From positions 1 through 64,000 of the forward strand of contig SVKL01000002.1 of the NCBI GenBank assembly GCA_015068495.1: 64,000 bases of DNA, written 5' to 3'. Position numbers and translations under genes: made by a program. The first letter of the stretch is position 1. Each line of letters opens with the position of its first letter. Below are positions 17,190 to 25,238 of the stretch, piece by piece. The DNA comes from Oscillospiraceae bacterium (GTDB lineage Bacteria > Bacillota > Clostridia > Oscillospirales > Oscillospiraceae). The notes under the pieces were generated by a model that worked only from the letters and a program-made list of their open reading frames with translations, was not told the origin of the DNA and searched no databases.

Positions 17190-17500
17190 AAAAAGCGGGT
17201 TGGAAAAGGGCAACGCCCCGTAAGGAAGTATTGGTTTTGAACGGCCCCTTTTCCGCTTAACTGCATAAAAAATTCCCGAAATGCGTCAGCATTCCGGGAA
17301 TTTTGTTATTTGTTAATCAAAAAAGTTACCACTTCAAAACTGCTTTGCACCCGAAAACGGTGGGATTTTCTGCCAGTCAAGGCAAAAAGCACAGAAATAC
17401 TTGGTGTATTTCGAGCATTTTTAACGCCAAATGGCGGGAAATTACGCCGTTTTTCGGGCATTACTTCCTTATGGGGTGTTGCCCAATCAACCCGCTTTTT
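17190..17500. mobile_element. 311-bp MITE-like element with about 40-bp terminal inverted repeats
   Basis: The left end (17190-17230) and the reverse complement of the right end (17500-17461) match: both begin AAAAAGCGGGTTG, continue with GGGCAAC, then CCCC and TAAGGAAGTA, with a 2-base gap and few mismatches. Inside are nested smaller inverted repeats (CCCGAAAACGG at about 17349 and CCGTTTTTCGGG at about 17447; AAATAC/GTATTT) and a terminator hairpin. No open frame of merit is present. It fits a non-autonomous miniature element or a large folded repeat. No clear target-site duplication is seen. The right end touches the stop codon of folA. Confidence 0.7.
17268..17305. terminator. Hairpin inside the inverted-repeat element
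   Basis: AATTCCCGAAATGC with GCATTCCGGGAATT (loop gtca), flanked by A6 and T4. On the minus strand it could end the thyA-folA transcript. Confidence 0.7.
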
Positions 17501-17981
17501 AGGAAATTCTTTTGTATAAACACATTTCAAAGGGGATGCCGTTTTCCTCTCCCAATTGGAGCACCTGCTCCAGCTTCCAGCTGGCATCTGCATCTAAATT
17601 GGGGAAAAAGGTATCGGATTCCGGTTGAGCGTGTACTTTCGTAACATAGGCGGTGTCACAGTAGGGGAGCAGCTGCTTGTAAACACTGCCTCCGCCAATT
17701 ACCATAGCCCGCTGGGCAGTTTGGGCAACGGCTACCGCTTCTTCGGGGCTGTGGCATACCACCACGTCGGCAATGTCTGCATTTTGCCGCGTCAGTACCA
17801 CATTCACCCGGTTGGGCAGCGGCTTTCCCCCGGGAAAATCCGCAAGGGTTTTTCTGCCCACAATTACCATAGCGCCCTTTGTGGTCTCCCGGAAAAATTT
17901 CCGGTCGGCAGACAGGGCGATGGGCTGCGTGCCACCGGCGCCAATGCCCCAATCATCATATACAGCAACAATCAGTTCCAT
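17499..17981 (-). CDS. folA: Dihydrofolate reductase
   Basis: A 160-residue enzyme reducing dihydrofolate to tetrahydrofolate with NADPH. Family marks: N-terminal MELIVAVYDDWGIG, the Ala-Asp-rich FFRETTKGAMVIVGRKT, GGGSVYKQLL near residue 97-106, and the C-terminal LEQVLQLGEENGIPF. It follows thyA by 8 bases, a classic pair: ThyA produces dihydrofolate that this enzyme recycles. The stop codon TAA is formed partly by the end of the inverted-repeat element (last two bases of the codon), so the last residues KRIS may be altered compared with relatives. The start ATG at 17981 has a weak AGGTAG ribosome site and may rely on coupling to thyA. Confidence 0.93.
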   Translation of the reverse strand: MELIVAVYDDWGIGAGGTQPIALSADRKFFRETTKGAMVIVGRKTLADFPGGKPLPNRVNVVLTRQNADIADVVVCHSPEEAVAVAQTAQRAMVIGGGSVYKQLLPYCDTAYVTKVHAQPESDTFFPNLDADASWKLEQVLQLGEENGIPFEMCLYKRIS

Positions 17982-17989
17982 TTGCTACC

Positions 17990-18820
17990 TCAAATTGCCA
18001 TAGGGATTTCAAAATCGAAGGGGTGGAATTGATAATTCTCGACCTTGAAGCTGTCCTTGGTGAAATCGTAGAAATCCGTAACAGAGGCATCCAAAGTCAC
18101 CTTAGGAGCAGGGTAGCCCTCGTTTTCCAGCATTGCCTTCACAGCAGGGATGTGCCGGTCGTAAATATGGCAGTCGGCAATCACGTGTACCAATTCGCCT
18201 GCCTCCAAGCCGGAAACCTGCGCAATCATCATCAGCAGCATGGCATACTGACACACGTTCCAGTTGTTGGCGGTGAGCATATCCTGAGACCGCTGATTCA
18301 GAATGCCGTTGAGGGTGTTGCCGGAAACATTAAAGGTCATAGAGTAGGCGCAGGGGTACAGATTCATCTCGTGGAGATCCTCAAAGGTGTAGATATTGGT
18401 GAGGATTCTGCGGGAGGCGGGGTTGTGCTTCAAATCGTACAGCACCCGATCCACCTGATCGAACATACCCTCTTTGTATTGGTGCTTCACACCCAGCTGA
18501 TAGCCGTAGGCCTTGCCGATGGTGCCGTCTTCACCGGCCCACTCGTCCCAAACGTGGCTGCCCAAGTCTTCAATCCGGTTGGACTTCTTCTGCCAAATCC
18601 ACAAAAGCTCATCCAGCGCAGACTTCCAGTAGGTGCGGCGCAGGGTCATAATGGGAAACTCTTCTTTCAGATTGTAGCGGTTGACAATACCGAACTTTTT
18701 CACGGTATGCGCCGGCGTGCCGTCCGCCCAGCGGGGACGCACTTCCAAATCGGTATCGTAAAAGCCGTTGTTTAAGATGTCCAAACAGGTTTGGCGATAA
18801 ATTTCATCTGCTCTGCTCAT
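17990..18820 (-). CDS. thyA: Thymidylate synthase
   Basis: A 276-residue ThyA that methylates dUMP to dTMP with methylene-tetrahydrofolate. The start at 18820 is set by GGGAGG upstream and MSRADEIYRQ, which matches typical ThyA N-termini. The active-site region reads LYPCAYSMTFNV, with the nucleophile Cys; the common PPCH form is changed to YPCA as in a subset of Firmicute enzymes. RSQDMLTANNWNVCQYA and HIYDRH are the nucleotide- and folate-site motifs. It is first in a two-gene unit with folA. A hairpin at 18889-18917 separates it from the upstream rhomboid-like gene. Confidence 0.95.
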   Translation of the reverse strand: MSRADEIYRQTCLDILNNGFYDTDLEVRPRWADGTPAHTVKKFGIVNRYNLKEEFPIMTLRRTYWKSALDELLWIWQKKSNRIEDLGSHVWDEWAGEDGTIGKAYGYQLGVKHQYKEGMFDQVDRVLYDLKHNPASRRILTNIYTFEDLHEMNLYPCAYSMTFNVSGNTLNGILNQRSQDMLTANNWNVCQYAMLLMMIAQVSGLEAGELVHVIADCHIYDRHIPAVKAMLENEGYPAPKVTLDASVTDFYDFTKDSFKVENYQFHPFDFEIPMAI

Positions 18821-18888
18821 AAAGAAACCTCCCGGTGGTATTTTTGACATTGTACCATATATTCTGCCAAATTTCCATAGGAAAATAG

Positions 18889-18917
18889 AAAAAGGTGCGT
18901 AAAAAACGCACCTTTTT
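18889..18917 (-). terminator. Terminator of the rhomboid-like gene
   Basis: AAAAAGGTGCGT/ACGCACCTTTTT with a five-A loop; on the minus strand it ends in T5 just after the stop codon at 18919. Confidence 0.88.
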
Positions 18918-18918
18918 G

Positions 18919-19848
18919 TTATTCGATATGCTCGTGATTGCTGATGTGGTCCTCGCAGTAGCAATGGTAGCCATTGCACCGGGAGCAGTACCGGAATTCC
19001 AGCTCCGGATTGCTCACATCCGTCCGCCCGCAAACGGTGCAGCGGTGGTTGTAGGGGGTGTTGGTCTTTTGGTAGGGCGGGGTAGCAGGCTCGAAAGGAA
19101 TTGTACCGGTTTTATTTGATTTCTTTTTCTTGATTTTGACCAGCCAGGACCTTGGGAGGAGATTCTTTATCTCGGAGCCCGTAAACAGGAAATAGTTTGC
19201 AAGGGCTACCAGCGGGAACAGGTTGTGAGGGAAGTAGAGCACCGGGTAGCTTAAATTGAAAATGGCAACAGCTTCCAAAATCAAGTAGATTAAGGCAATC
19301 AGCCAAGCTTTTACGGGAATGATGAAGAAAATCATAAACCGGCTTTCCGGATACAGTGTAGCAAAGGTGAGAATTAAACTCAAATGCAGATAGTATGCCA
19401 TCTGAGAATAAATGGATATGGCATTGATGAAATAGGCAAATGACTCGCCCAATAGCATATAATCGGTTGAAAGAACCGGACAGAAGAGCATAGCGAAAAT
19501 ATCCATCAGCACAACGCCGGAGAAGTAGAACAGATTAAACTTAAAAGTGCCCATACTGGTTTCCACGTGCCTGCCCAGCATATAGAAAAAGTAAAGGAAG
19601 AGCAAATCAATAATGCCGCCGCCGGACTGGGTAAATACGTAGCTGACCAGCCGCCAGACCTGCCCCTGTAAAATCTTGCCCTTATCAAAGCAGAGAAGCT
19701 CATATAAAACGCTTCCGCCGTTGACCATAGACAGAATCAGAACAATTGCGTTTCCCAGCGCGATATACAGCATCAAATTGGGAATGCCCTTGTTCCGGTT
19801 GTTGAAGCAGAAACGGTTAAAACTGCGGCGTAGACTCATAATACCCAT
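18919..19848 (-). CDS. Rhomboid-like multi-span membrane protein with C-terminal zinc ribbon
   Basis: About 309 residues. Five to six hydrophobic spans lie between residues 25 and 215, with a rhomboid-like order (GQVWRLVSYVFTQ before a span, GRHVETSMGTFKFNLFYFSG after it). The catalytic GxSG of active rhomboids is not apparent; GESFAYF occupies a comparable place. After a basic stretch (VKIKKKKSNK) comes a Cys/His cluster: CTVCG, YCSRC, HCYCEDH, HEH, which should bind one or two zinc ions. It may be an inactive rhomboid (derlin-like) binding partner rather than a protease. The start is uncertain: ATG 19848 and ATG 19839 share the AAGGAG site. Single gene with its own terminator. Confidence 0.75.
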   Translation of the reverse strand: MGIMSLRRSFNRFCFNNRNKGIPNLMLYIALGNAIVLILSMVNGGSVLYELLCFDKGKILQGQVWRLVSYVFTQSGGGIIDLLFLYFFYMLGRHVETSMGTFKFNLFYFSGVVLMDIFAMLFCPVLSTDYMLLGESFAYFINAISIYSQMAYYLHLSLILTFATLYPESRFMIFFIIPVKAWLIALIYLILEAVAIFNLSYPVLYFPHNLFPLVALANYFLFTGSEIKNLLPRSWLVKIKKKKSNKTGTIPFEPATPPYQKTNTPYNHRCTVCGRTDVSNPELEFRYCSRCNGYHCYCEDHISNHEHIE

Positions 19849-19946
19849 CAACTCCTTAGGAAATTGTTATTATCATACCACTTTTTGGTAAAAAAGTCCA
19901 TAAAGGAATTATGAACATTTATTCTTGAGAAAATTCCAAAAAACCA

Positions 19947-19974
19947 TTGACTTTTTAGAAATTTCGTGTAGAAT
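19947..19974 (+). promoter_or_regulatory. Promoter of the metK transcript
   Basis: TTGACT (19947-19952) and TAGAAT (19969-19974), 16-bp spacer, just before the SAM-I leader. Confidence 0.7.
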
Positions 19975-19995
19975 AATGGAGCAACTGCATACAAG

Positions 19996-20126
19996 CCTTA
20001 TCAAGAGTGGTGGAGGGAACGGCCCGATGAAACCCGGCAACCTACGCAAGTGTGGTGCCAAATCCGGCGGCAACGACAGATGAGGATTCGATAAAACGCG
20101 CATCGAATCGTCGGTGTGCGGTTTTA
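19996..20126 (+). promoter_or_regulatory. SAM-I (S-box) riboswitch with terminator
   Basis: The conserved core is clear: CTTATCAAGAG, GGTGGAGGGA, CGGCCCGATGAAACCCGGCA and a closing GATGAG around 20080-20086. A terminator stem follows (AAAACGCGCATCGA with TCGGTGTGCGGTTTT, to 20126). High S-adenosylmethionine should stop transcription before metK. Confidence 0.95.
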
Positions 20127-20147
20127 TTTTGTATAAGGAGTTTTGTT

Positions 20148-21284
20148 ATGGAAAAAAGATTGTTTACTTCCGAATGTGTCACCTGCGGACACCCCGATAA
20201 AGTGGCAGACGCCATTTCCGATGCGATTTTGGATGCCTGCTTAGCCCAAGACCCCAATTCACGGGTGGCTTGCGAAACCACTGTGACCACAAACTTTTGC
20301 CTGATTTGCGGTGAAATCACCACAACTGCTGTGGTGGATTATGAGGCTGTTGCCCGTGAGGTGATTGCCTCCATCGGCTACACCGTACCCGAAGACCAGT
20401 TTGCCGCAGATACCGTGGAGATTCTCTGCAAAATCCACACCCAATCTGCTGACATCGCCCTCGGCACCAACGACGAGGTTGGCGGCGCAGGCGATCAGGG
20501 TATGATGTTCGGCGGCGCATGTACCCAAACCCCCGAGCTGATGCCCTTGCCCGTAGCTTTGGCTCGCGCCTTGGCAAACCGTTTGACCGCCTGCGTGGAG
20601 AGCAACGACCTGCTTCGCCCCGACGGTAAGACGCAGGTGTCTGTGGAGTTCGACGAGCAGGGCAAGGTTGTGGGCATTGATACCGTGGTTGTGTCTGTGA
20701 TGCACAGCGCGGATTTTGAAATCGGCGAGCTCCGTCGCTATATTCGCGAGGGTGTAATTGCCCCCGTGCTGAAGCAGTATGGTTTTGATATCGCCAGTGT
20801 AGCCCATATTCATATTAACCCCACCGGCAATTTTGTCATCGGCGGTCCCAACGGCGATACCGGCCTCACCGGCAGAAAAATCATTGTGGATACCTACGGC
20901 GGCTATTTCTCCCACGGCGGCGGCGCGTTCTCCGGTAAGGACCCCACCAAGGTGGATAGAAGCGGCGCTTATATGGCCCGGTATATGGCAAAGAATCTGG
21001 TGGCAGCCGGACTTGCCGAGCAGGTAGAAGTGCAGCTGGCATATGCCATCGGCGTTGCAGAGCCGGTGTCTGTCCGGGTGAACAGCTACGGCACAGGCAA
21101 AATTTCCGACGAGGAAATGACCGCCCTGCTGCGTAAGCACTGTGACCTGACCCCTGCTGGAATCATCAAAAAGCTGCAATTGCGGCGTCCCATTTACAGC
21201 CAAACGGCCAGAAAGGGCCATTTTGGCGCAAACAACCTGCCTTGGGAGCAGACAGATTTGGCAGAAACCCTGCGAAACAGCTAA
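20148..21284 (+). CDS. metK: S-adenosylmethionine synthetase
   Basis: A 378-residue enzyme making S-adenosylmethionine from methionine and ATP. Signatures: [14 protein letters not shown] close to the N-terminus, [12 protein letters not shown] (about 112-123) and [19 protein letters not shown] (about 257-275). The ATG at 20148 has TAAGGAG eight bases upstream and lies after the riboswitch terminator. Feedback by its own product through the SAM-I leader is expected. Followed by a terminator at 21288-21318. Confidence 0.97.
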   Translation: MEKRLFTSECVTCGHPDKVADAISDAILDACLAQDPNSRVACETTVTTNFCLICGEITTTAVVDYEAVAREVIASIGYTVPEDQFAADTVEILCKIHTQSADIALGTNDEVGGAGDQGMMFGGACTQTPELMPLPVALARALANRLTACVESNDLLRPDGKTQVSVEFDEQGKVVGIDTVVVSVMHSADFEIGELRRYIREGVIAPVLKQYGFDIASVAHIHINPTGNFVIGGPNGDTGLTGRKIIVDTYGGYFSHGGGAFSGKDPTKVDRSGAYMARYMAKNLVAAGLAEQVEVQLAYAIGVAEPVSVRVNSYGTGKISDEEMTALLRKHCDLTPAGIIKKLQLRRPIYSQTARKGHFGANNLPWEQTDLAETLRNS

Positions 21285-21287
21285 TTA

Positions 21288-21318
21288 AAGGGAGTGTTCG
21301 AAAGAACACTCCTTTTTG
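21288..21318 (+). terminator. Terminator of metK
   Basis: GGAGTGTTC/GAACACTCC with loop gaaa, then T5. Confidence 0.9.
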
Positions 21319-21359
21319 TTGATGCGAAAATGAACGCAACGCGACAATCCACCCCATTT

Positions 21360-21392
21360 GTCATTGCGAGGAGCGCAGCCGCGTGGCAATCT
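21360..21392. repeat. Dispersed palindromic repeat (GTCATTGCGAGGAGC type), copy 1
   Basis: GTCATTGCGAGGAGCGCAG with the partial complement GTGGCAATC at its end. A near-identical unit lies at 45417-45456. The type is known from intergenic DNA of many bacteria. Confidence 0.75.
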
Positions 21393-21410
21393 GCCCACAT
21401 CACACTTCCT

Positions 21411-21452
21411 GTCATTGCGAAACCAGTCCGCAGACGGGTTGTGGAAATCTCC
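21411..21452. repeat. Dispersed palindromic repeat, diverged copy 2
   Basis: It begins GTCATTGCGAAACCAGTCCG, has CGCAGACGG in the middle and ends GTGGAAATCTCC; same outline as copy 1 with a changed centre. Confidence 0.6.
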
Positions 21453-21469
21453 TACAGAGTAATGAGTAG

Positions 21470-21482
21470 ATGGTACGCCGGA
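21470..21482. other. Short copy of the tRNA-Arg 3' end
   Basis: TGGTACGCCGGA (21471-21482) equals the first 12 bases of the tRNA-Arg gene read on this strand (its CCA end and acceptor arm, 21658-21669), 187 bp away in the same orientation. It may be a relic of site-specific integration at the tRNA or chance. Confidence 0.4.
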
Positions 21483-21530
21483 GCCGGAAACACTAGAACA
21501 TAAAAAATGCAAGGCAAAGCCTTGTAAAAT

Positions 21531-21625
21531 ACTTTTTCACTATTCACTATTACTTATTACTTCCAAAAATCCTGAATGCGTTTTTAGTGAAGAGTGAAGA
21601 GTGAATAGTGAAGAGGTAAAAAGTA
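21531..21625. repeat. AT-rich heptamer repeats with partial inverted symmetry
   Basis: The left part has CACTATTCACTATTACTTATTACTTCC and the right part AGTGAAGAGTGAAGAGTGAATAGTGAAG, roughly complementary. The central AAAATCCTGAATGCG repeats one arm of the following terminator. No gene is seen in 21319-21657. Confidence 0.6.
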
Positions 21626-21658
21626 AAAATCCTGAACGCTTTCGCATTCAGGATTTTT
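21626..21658 (-). terminator. Terminator of tRNA-Arg
   Basis: AAAAATCCTGAACGC with GCATTCAGGATTTTT around a small loop; on the minus strand it lies at once after the tRNA CCA end and ends in T5. Confidence 0.8.
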
Positions 21659-21734
21659 GGTACGCCGGAAGGGACTCGAACCCCCGACCTACTGGTTCGT
21701 AGCCAGTCACTCTATCCAACTGAGCTACCGGCGC
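21658..21734 (-). tRNA. tRNA-Arg (anticodon ACG)
   Basis: The minus strand begins GCGCCGGTAGCTCAG, has the anticodon loop CTACGAA between ACTGG and CCAGT (anticodon ACG, reading CGN codons after A-to-I editing), the T arm GGGGGTTCGAGTCCC, and an acceptor stem of seven pairs (G-U at the first). The CCA end is encoded (21658-21660). Confidence 0.97.
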
Positions 21735-21835
21735 ATACCACGCTCTCACAAGCGCCTGCATATAATAGCACATTCAAAATGAAAATGCAAGCCTTTTTTT
21801 GAGAAATTCCATTTATTTTTCCAAATCGAACCACC

Positions 21836-21865
21836 TTGACACGGATTTGCTCCCTGTTGTACAAT
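21836..21865 (+). promoter_or_regulatory. Promoter of mutY
   Basis: TTGACA (21836-21841) and TACAAT (21860-21865), 18-bp spacer. Confidence 0.75.
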
Positions 21866-21896
21866 ATGCAAAAGTCCTATGTGAGGGGGGAGTGTT

Positions 21897-22943
21897 ATGG
21901 AAAAATACAGGGAACTTGCATTTTTGCCGGATGCGCTTCTGCCTTGGTACGATAAAAACCGCCGCAACTTGCCGTGGCGGCAGGATACAGATCCCTATCA
22001 CATATGGGTGTCGGAAATTATGCTCCAGCAAACCCGCGTGGAGGCGGTTAAGGGGTATTATGCCCGTTTTTTGGAAAAGCTTCCTACGGTCTCTGCGCTT
22101 GCAGAATGTGACGATGATTCTCTTCACAAGCTGTGGGAGGGTTTGGGCTATTACAGCCGTGTACGCAACCTGAAAAAGGCGGCGCAGCAGATAATGGACA
22201 AGCATATCGGCGTATTTCCCGATACCTATGAGCAGGTCCTTGCCTTGCCCGGCATTGGCGCCTACACCGCCGGTGCAATTTGCTCCATAGCCTTCAACCA
22301 GCCTACACCGGCAGTGGACGGCAATGTTCTTCGCGTGATTACCCGCATTACTGATGACGACACACCCATAGACCTGCCTGCCTATAAAAATACTGTCCAG
22401 CAAAAGCTGAAGGAAATCTATCCGGACAGGGCAGGGGACTTTACCCAAGCCCTAATGGAGTTAGGCGCAACTGTTTGCGGCCCTAACCGCCAGCCCGACT
22501 GCGAAAACTGCCCCTGCAAGGCGTTTTGCTTAGGTTTTGCCCGAGAAACGGCGGCGCATCTTCCGGTAAGACTTCCCAAACGGCAGCGTAGAATTGAGGA
22601 AAAGACGGTGTTTCTTCTTTCCTGTGACGGGAGGTTAGCCCTTGAGGCGCGTGGGGATAAAGGCTTGCTTGCAGGACTCTGGCAGTTTCCCAACGTTCCC
22701 GGCAAGCTGGATACACCGGCTGTTTTGAAGCAGGTGGAGGCGTTTGGGCTGAAACCAAAAGAAATACTCCTACAAGTGGAGCGAAAACACATATTTACCC
22801 ATATAGAATGGCATATGCGTGGAGTTTATGTGGAGGTTCAAAGCTGCGGTGGCGGTTTCAATTGGATGTCAGAGTATGAAATTCGGGAACTGGCTGCCTT
22901 GCCCACAGCCTTTCGCCTTTTTCTGCCACAGGAACAACTGTAA
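21897..22943 (+). CDS. mutY: A/G-specific adenine DNA glycosylase
   Basis: A 348-residue base-excision repair enzyme that removes adenine opposite 8-oxoguanine. The catalytic Glu lies in SEIMLQQTR (about residue 40), the helix-hairpin-helix is LPGIGAYTAGAI, and the catalytic Asp is in VDGNVLR (about 141). Four Cys bind an iron-sulfur cluster (C-X7-C-X2-C-X5-C from about residue 194; the first interval is one longer than the common form). The C-terminal NUDIX-like domain (from about 235) recognises the oxidised base. Start ATG at 21897 after GGGGGG/AG-rich site. Single gene. Confidence 0.95.
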   Translation: MEKYRELAFLPDALLPWYDKNRRNLPWRQDTDPYHIWVSEIMLQQTRVEAVKGYYARFLEKLPTVSALAECDDDSLHKLWEGLGYYSRVRNLKKAAQQIMDKHIGVFPDTYEQVLALPGIGAYTAGAICSIAFNQPTPAVDGNVLRVITRITDDDTPIDLPAYKNTVQQKLKEIYPDRAGDFTQALMELGATVCGPNRQPDCENCPCKAFCLGFARETAAHLPVRLPKRQRRIEEKTVFLLSCDGRLALEARGDKGLLAGLWQFPNVPGKLDTPAVLKQVEAFGLKPKEILLQVERKHIFTHIEWHMRGVYVEVQSCGGGFNWMSEYEIRELAALPTAFRLFLPQEQL

Positions 22944-22971
22944 TTTTTTAAGAAAAAAACGAAAATAATAT

Positions 22972-23000
22972 TTGACAAATGGAACATTTCCCTATATAAT
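22972..23000 (+). promoter_or_regulatory. Consensus promoter of the DUF177-rpmF operon
   Basis: TTGACA, 17 bp, TATAAT: perfect match to the vegetative consensus, as expected for a ribosomal-protein operon. Confidence 0.92.
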
Positions 23001-23031
23001 ACATAGGCACGACTGTTAGGAGGGGGATACT

Positions 23032-23532
23032 ATGCGACTGGAGCTGTCTTCCATTATCGACCGTCCCGGTGAGAGCCTAGCCTTTTCTACCAGTGTGGAT
23101 TTAACTGACCTCGTATATGGCACAAGCCAACCTGTCAGCGAACCGGTGCAGGCAAAGGGTACTGTGCGGAATACCGCCGGTGTTTTGGTGATGAAAGGGC
23201 TGATTTCAACCTGCATCCACGGCACTTGTGACCGCTGCACCACCGATTTTGACCGTGATGTGGAGATTCCCATTGATGCGGTGCTGGTGACAGAGCTTGC
23301 CAACGAGGAGAATGAAGACGAATGGGTTTTTCCTCTGGAGGCAGACGCAGCCGATTTGGACGACATTGTCCGGACAATATTTGTTCTGAATATGGATTCC
23401 AAGTTGCTGTGTAAAGAGGATTGCAAAGGGTTGTGCTGCAGATGCGGCAGAAACCTCAACGACGGTCCTTGCGATTGCAAAAAAGAGATAGATCCCCGTT
23501 TTGCTGCTTTACGGCAGCTTCTCGATAAGTAA
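23032..23532 (+). CDS. DUF177 (YceD) family protein
   Basis: A 166-residue protein with AGGAGGGGG before its ATG. The central CIHGTCDRCTTDFD and the C-terminal CKGLCCRCGRNLN carry the Cys pairs typical of the family, likely a zinc site. It stands directly before rpmF, the conserved neighbour of this family. YceD homologues have been linked to 23S rRNA maturation and L32 supply; the exact action in this organism is not visible from sequence. Confidence 0.92.
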   Translation: MRLELSSIIDRPGESLAFSTSVDLTDLVYGTSQPVSEPVQAKGTVRNTAGVLVMKGLISTCIHGTCDRCTTDFDRDVEIPIDAVLVTELANEENEDEWVFPLEADAADLDDIVRTIFVLNMDSKLLCKEDCKGLCCRCGRNLNDGPCDCKKEIDPRFAALRQLLDK

Positions 23533-23577
23533 ACCAAAGAATGCTGCTAAAGCAGAATTACCAAGGAGGTGTCATCC

Positions 23578-23763
23578 ATGGCTGTCCCTAAGTGTAAAGT
23601 GTCCAGCGCCCGTCGCGATAAGCGCCGTGGTTCCAACTGGAAGCTGTCCGCCCCCAGTGTGGCTGTTTGCCCCAAGTGCGGTGAGCCCACCCAGCCCCAT
23701 AGAGCTTGCAAGGCTTGCGGTACCTATAATGGCCGTCAGGTCCTGGCCGCCAAGGCTGACTAA
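23578..23763 (+). CDS. rpmF: 50S ribosomal protein L32
   Basis: A 61-residue protein of the large subunit. The start MAVPKCKVSSARRDKRR is the standard L32 N-terminus and has AAGGAGG nine bases upstream; the upstream in-frame codons are therefore excluded. Cys pairs CPKCGE and CKACG form the zinc ribbon. It is co-transcribed with the DUF177 gene 45 bases upstream and ends at a terminator (23787-23814). Confidence 0.97.
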   Translation: MAVPKCKVSSARRDKRRGSNWKLSAPSVAVCPKCGEPTQPHRACKACGTYNGRQVLAAKAD

Positions 23764-23786
23764 GGCTGGAAAAATAGCGTAAGCTA

Positions 23787-23814
23787 AGCGGAAGGCGTCT
23801 GCCTTCCGCTTTTT
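23787..23814 (+). terminator. Terminator of rpmF
   Basis: AGCGGAAGGC/GCCTTCCGCT with loop gtct and T5. Confidence 0.93.
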
Positions 23815-23903
23815 CCATTATCAGCCTTGTTATGATTTGTTTCTATATTTTTCCAAATTTATTCATAAATATATGCCATAATTGAGAGAGGAGTGACTGA
23901 CCT

Positions 23904-25235
23904 ATGGCAAAACCTCTGGTAGCGATTGTAGGACGCCCTAATGTGGGAAAGTCTATGCTGTTTAATAAGCTCACCGGCCGCAGAACCTCTATTGTAGAGG
24001 ATACCCCCGGTGTTACCCGTGACCGTATTTACGGTGACTGTGAGTGGTGCGGCAGGGAATTCTCTCTGGTGGATACCGGCGGTATTGAGCCGGGCACCGA
24101 GAACGATATGCTGAAGTTTATGCGCCGTCAGGCAGAAATCGGCATTGAACTGGCAGATTGCATTGTGATGGTGGTGGATGTCCATTCCGGCGTCACTGCC
24201 GCTGATCAGGACGTGGCAACTATGCTTCGCAAATCCCGCAAGCCGGTGGCGCTGGCAGTAAACAAGTGTGACTCTATTGGCCCTGTGAATCCGGATGTAT
24301 ATGAATTTTACGGCTTGGGCATTGGGGACTTGTTTGAGGTGTCCGCCATCCACGGTCACGGCACCGGCGATTTGCTGGACTGGTGCTTGGAGCAATTCCC
24401 CGAGGCAACAGAAGAGGAAGAGGACTCCGATGTCATCAATGTTGCCATCGTGGGCAAGCCCAACGTGGGCAAAAGCAGCCTCCTCAACCGGATTCTGGGT
24501 GAGGAACGGGTAATTGTGTCCAACATTGCCGGCACCACCCGGGATGCCATTGACTCGGAATTTGAAAATGAAACAGGTAAATATTGCTTTATCGACACCG
24601 CCGGTATGCGCCGCAGAAGCAAGGTGGACGATATCATTGAAAAGTATTCCAATATGCGTACCGTTGCCGCCATTGAGCGTGCGGATGTGTGCCTGATTCT
24701 TATTGATGCCAACGACGGTGTCACCGAGCAGGACACCAAAATTGCCGGTCTTGTCCACGAAGCCGGTAAGGCGGCAATCATCGTGGTAAACAAATGGGAT
24801 GCGGTTGCCGACAAGGAAACCAACACTATGCGGGATAAGGAAGCTGCTGTCCGTGAGGGCTTAAGCTATATGACCTATGCGCCGGTAGTGTTCCTGTCAG
24901 CCCTCACCGGCTCCCGGGTGGATAAGCTGTTTCAGGTGATTCAGGATGTCCACAAGCAAAATACCAGCCGCATTACCACCGGTGCGCTGAATTCCATTTT
25001 GGCAGAGGCCACCTCCCGGGTACAGCCTCCCTCAGACAAGGGCCGCCGGCTGAAGATTTACTATATGACACAAGCCGGTACCAAGCCGCCCCATTTCGTG
25101 ATTTTCTGTAACGATGCAAGACTTTTCCATTTCTCTTATCAGCGGTATCTGGAAAATCAGATTCGCGAGGTTTTCGGCTTGCAGGGTACCCCTGTACGCA
25201 TTACCATTCGCCAAAAGGGCGATAAGGAGGAGTAA
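23904..25235 (+). CDS. der: GTPase Der (EngA), ribosome assembly
   Basis: A 443-residue double GTPase needed for 50S subunit maturation. The first G domain starts GRPNVGKSMLF and has the switch ATPGVTR-type DTPGVTRDR and NKCD; the second, at about residue 183, has GKPNVGKSSLLNR, GTTRDAID and NKWD. The KH-like C-terminal domain includes TKPPHFVIFCND. The ATG at 23904 follows AGAGGAG. plsY starts three bases after its stop, so the two are translationally coupled. Confidence 0.97.
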   Translation: MAKPLVAIVGRPNVGKSMLFNKLTGRRTSIVEDTPGVTRDRIYGDCEWCGREFSLVDTGGIEPGTENDMLKFMRRQAEIGIELADCIVMVVDVHSGVTAADQDVATMLRKSRKPVALAVNKCDSIGPVNPDVYEFYGLGIGDLFEVSAIHGHGTGDLLDWCLEQFPEATEEEEDSDVINVAIVGKPNVGKSSLLNRILGEERVIVSNIAGTTRDAIDSEFENETGKYCFIDTAGMRRRSKVDDIIEKYSNMRTVAAIERADVCLILIDANDGVTEQDTKIAGLVHEAGKAAIIVVNKWDAVADKETNTMRDKEAAVREGLSYMTYAPVVFLSALTGSRVDKLFQVIQDVHKQNTSRITTGALNSILAEATSRVQPPSDKGRRLKIYYMTQAGTKPPHFVIFCNDARLFHFSYQRYLENQIREVFGLQGTPVRITIRQKGDKEE

Positions 25236-25238
25236 ACT

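Noticed and set aside
17303..17644. Open frames across the 311-bp inverted-repeat element
   Set aside because: They run into folA in the wrong direction, have no ribosome site and consist of repeat sequence.
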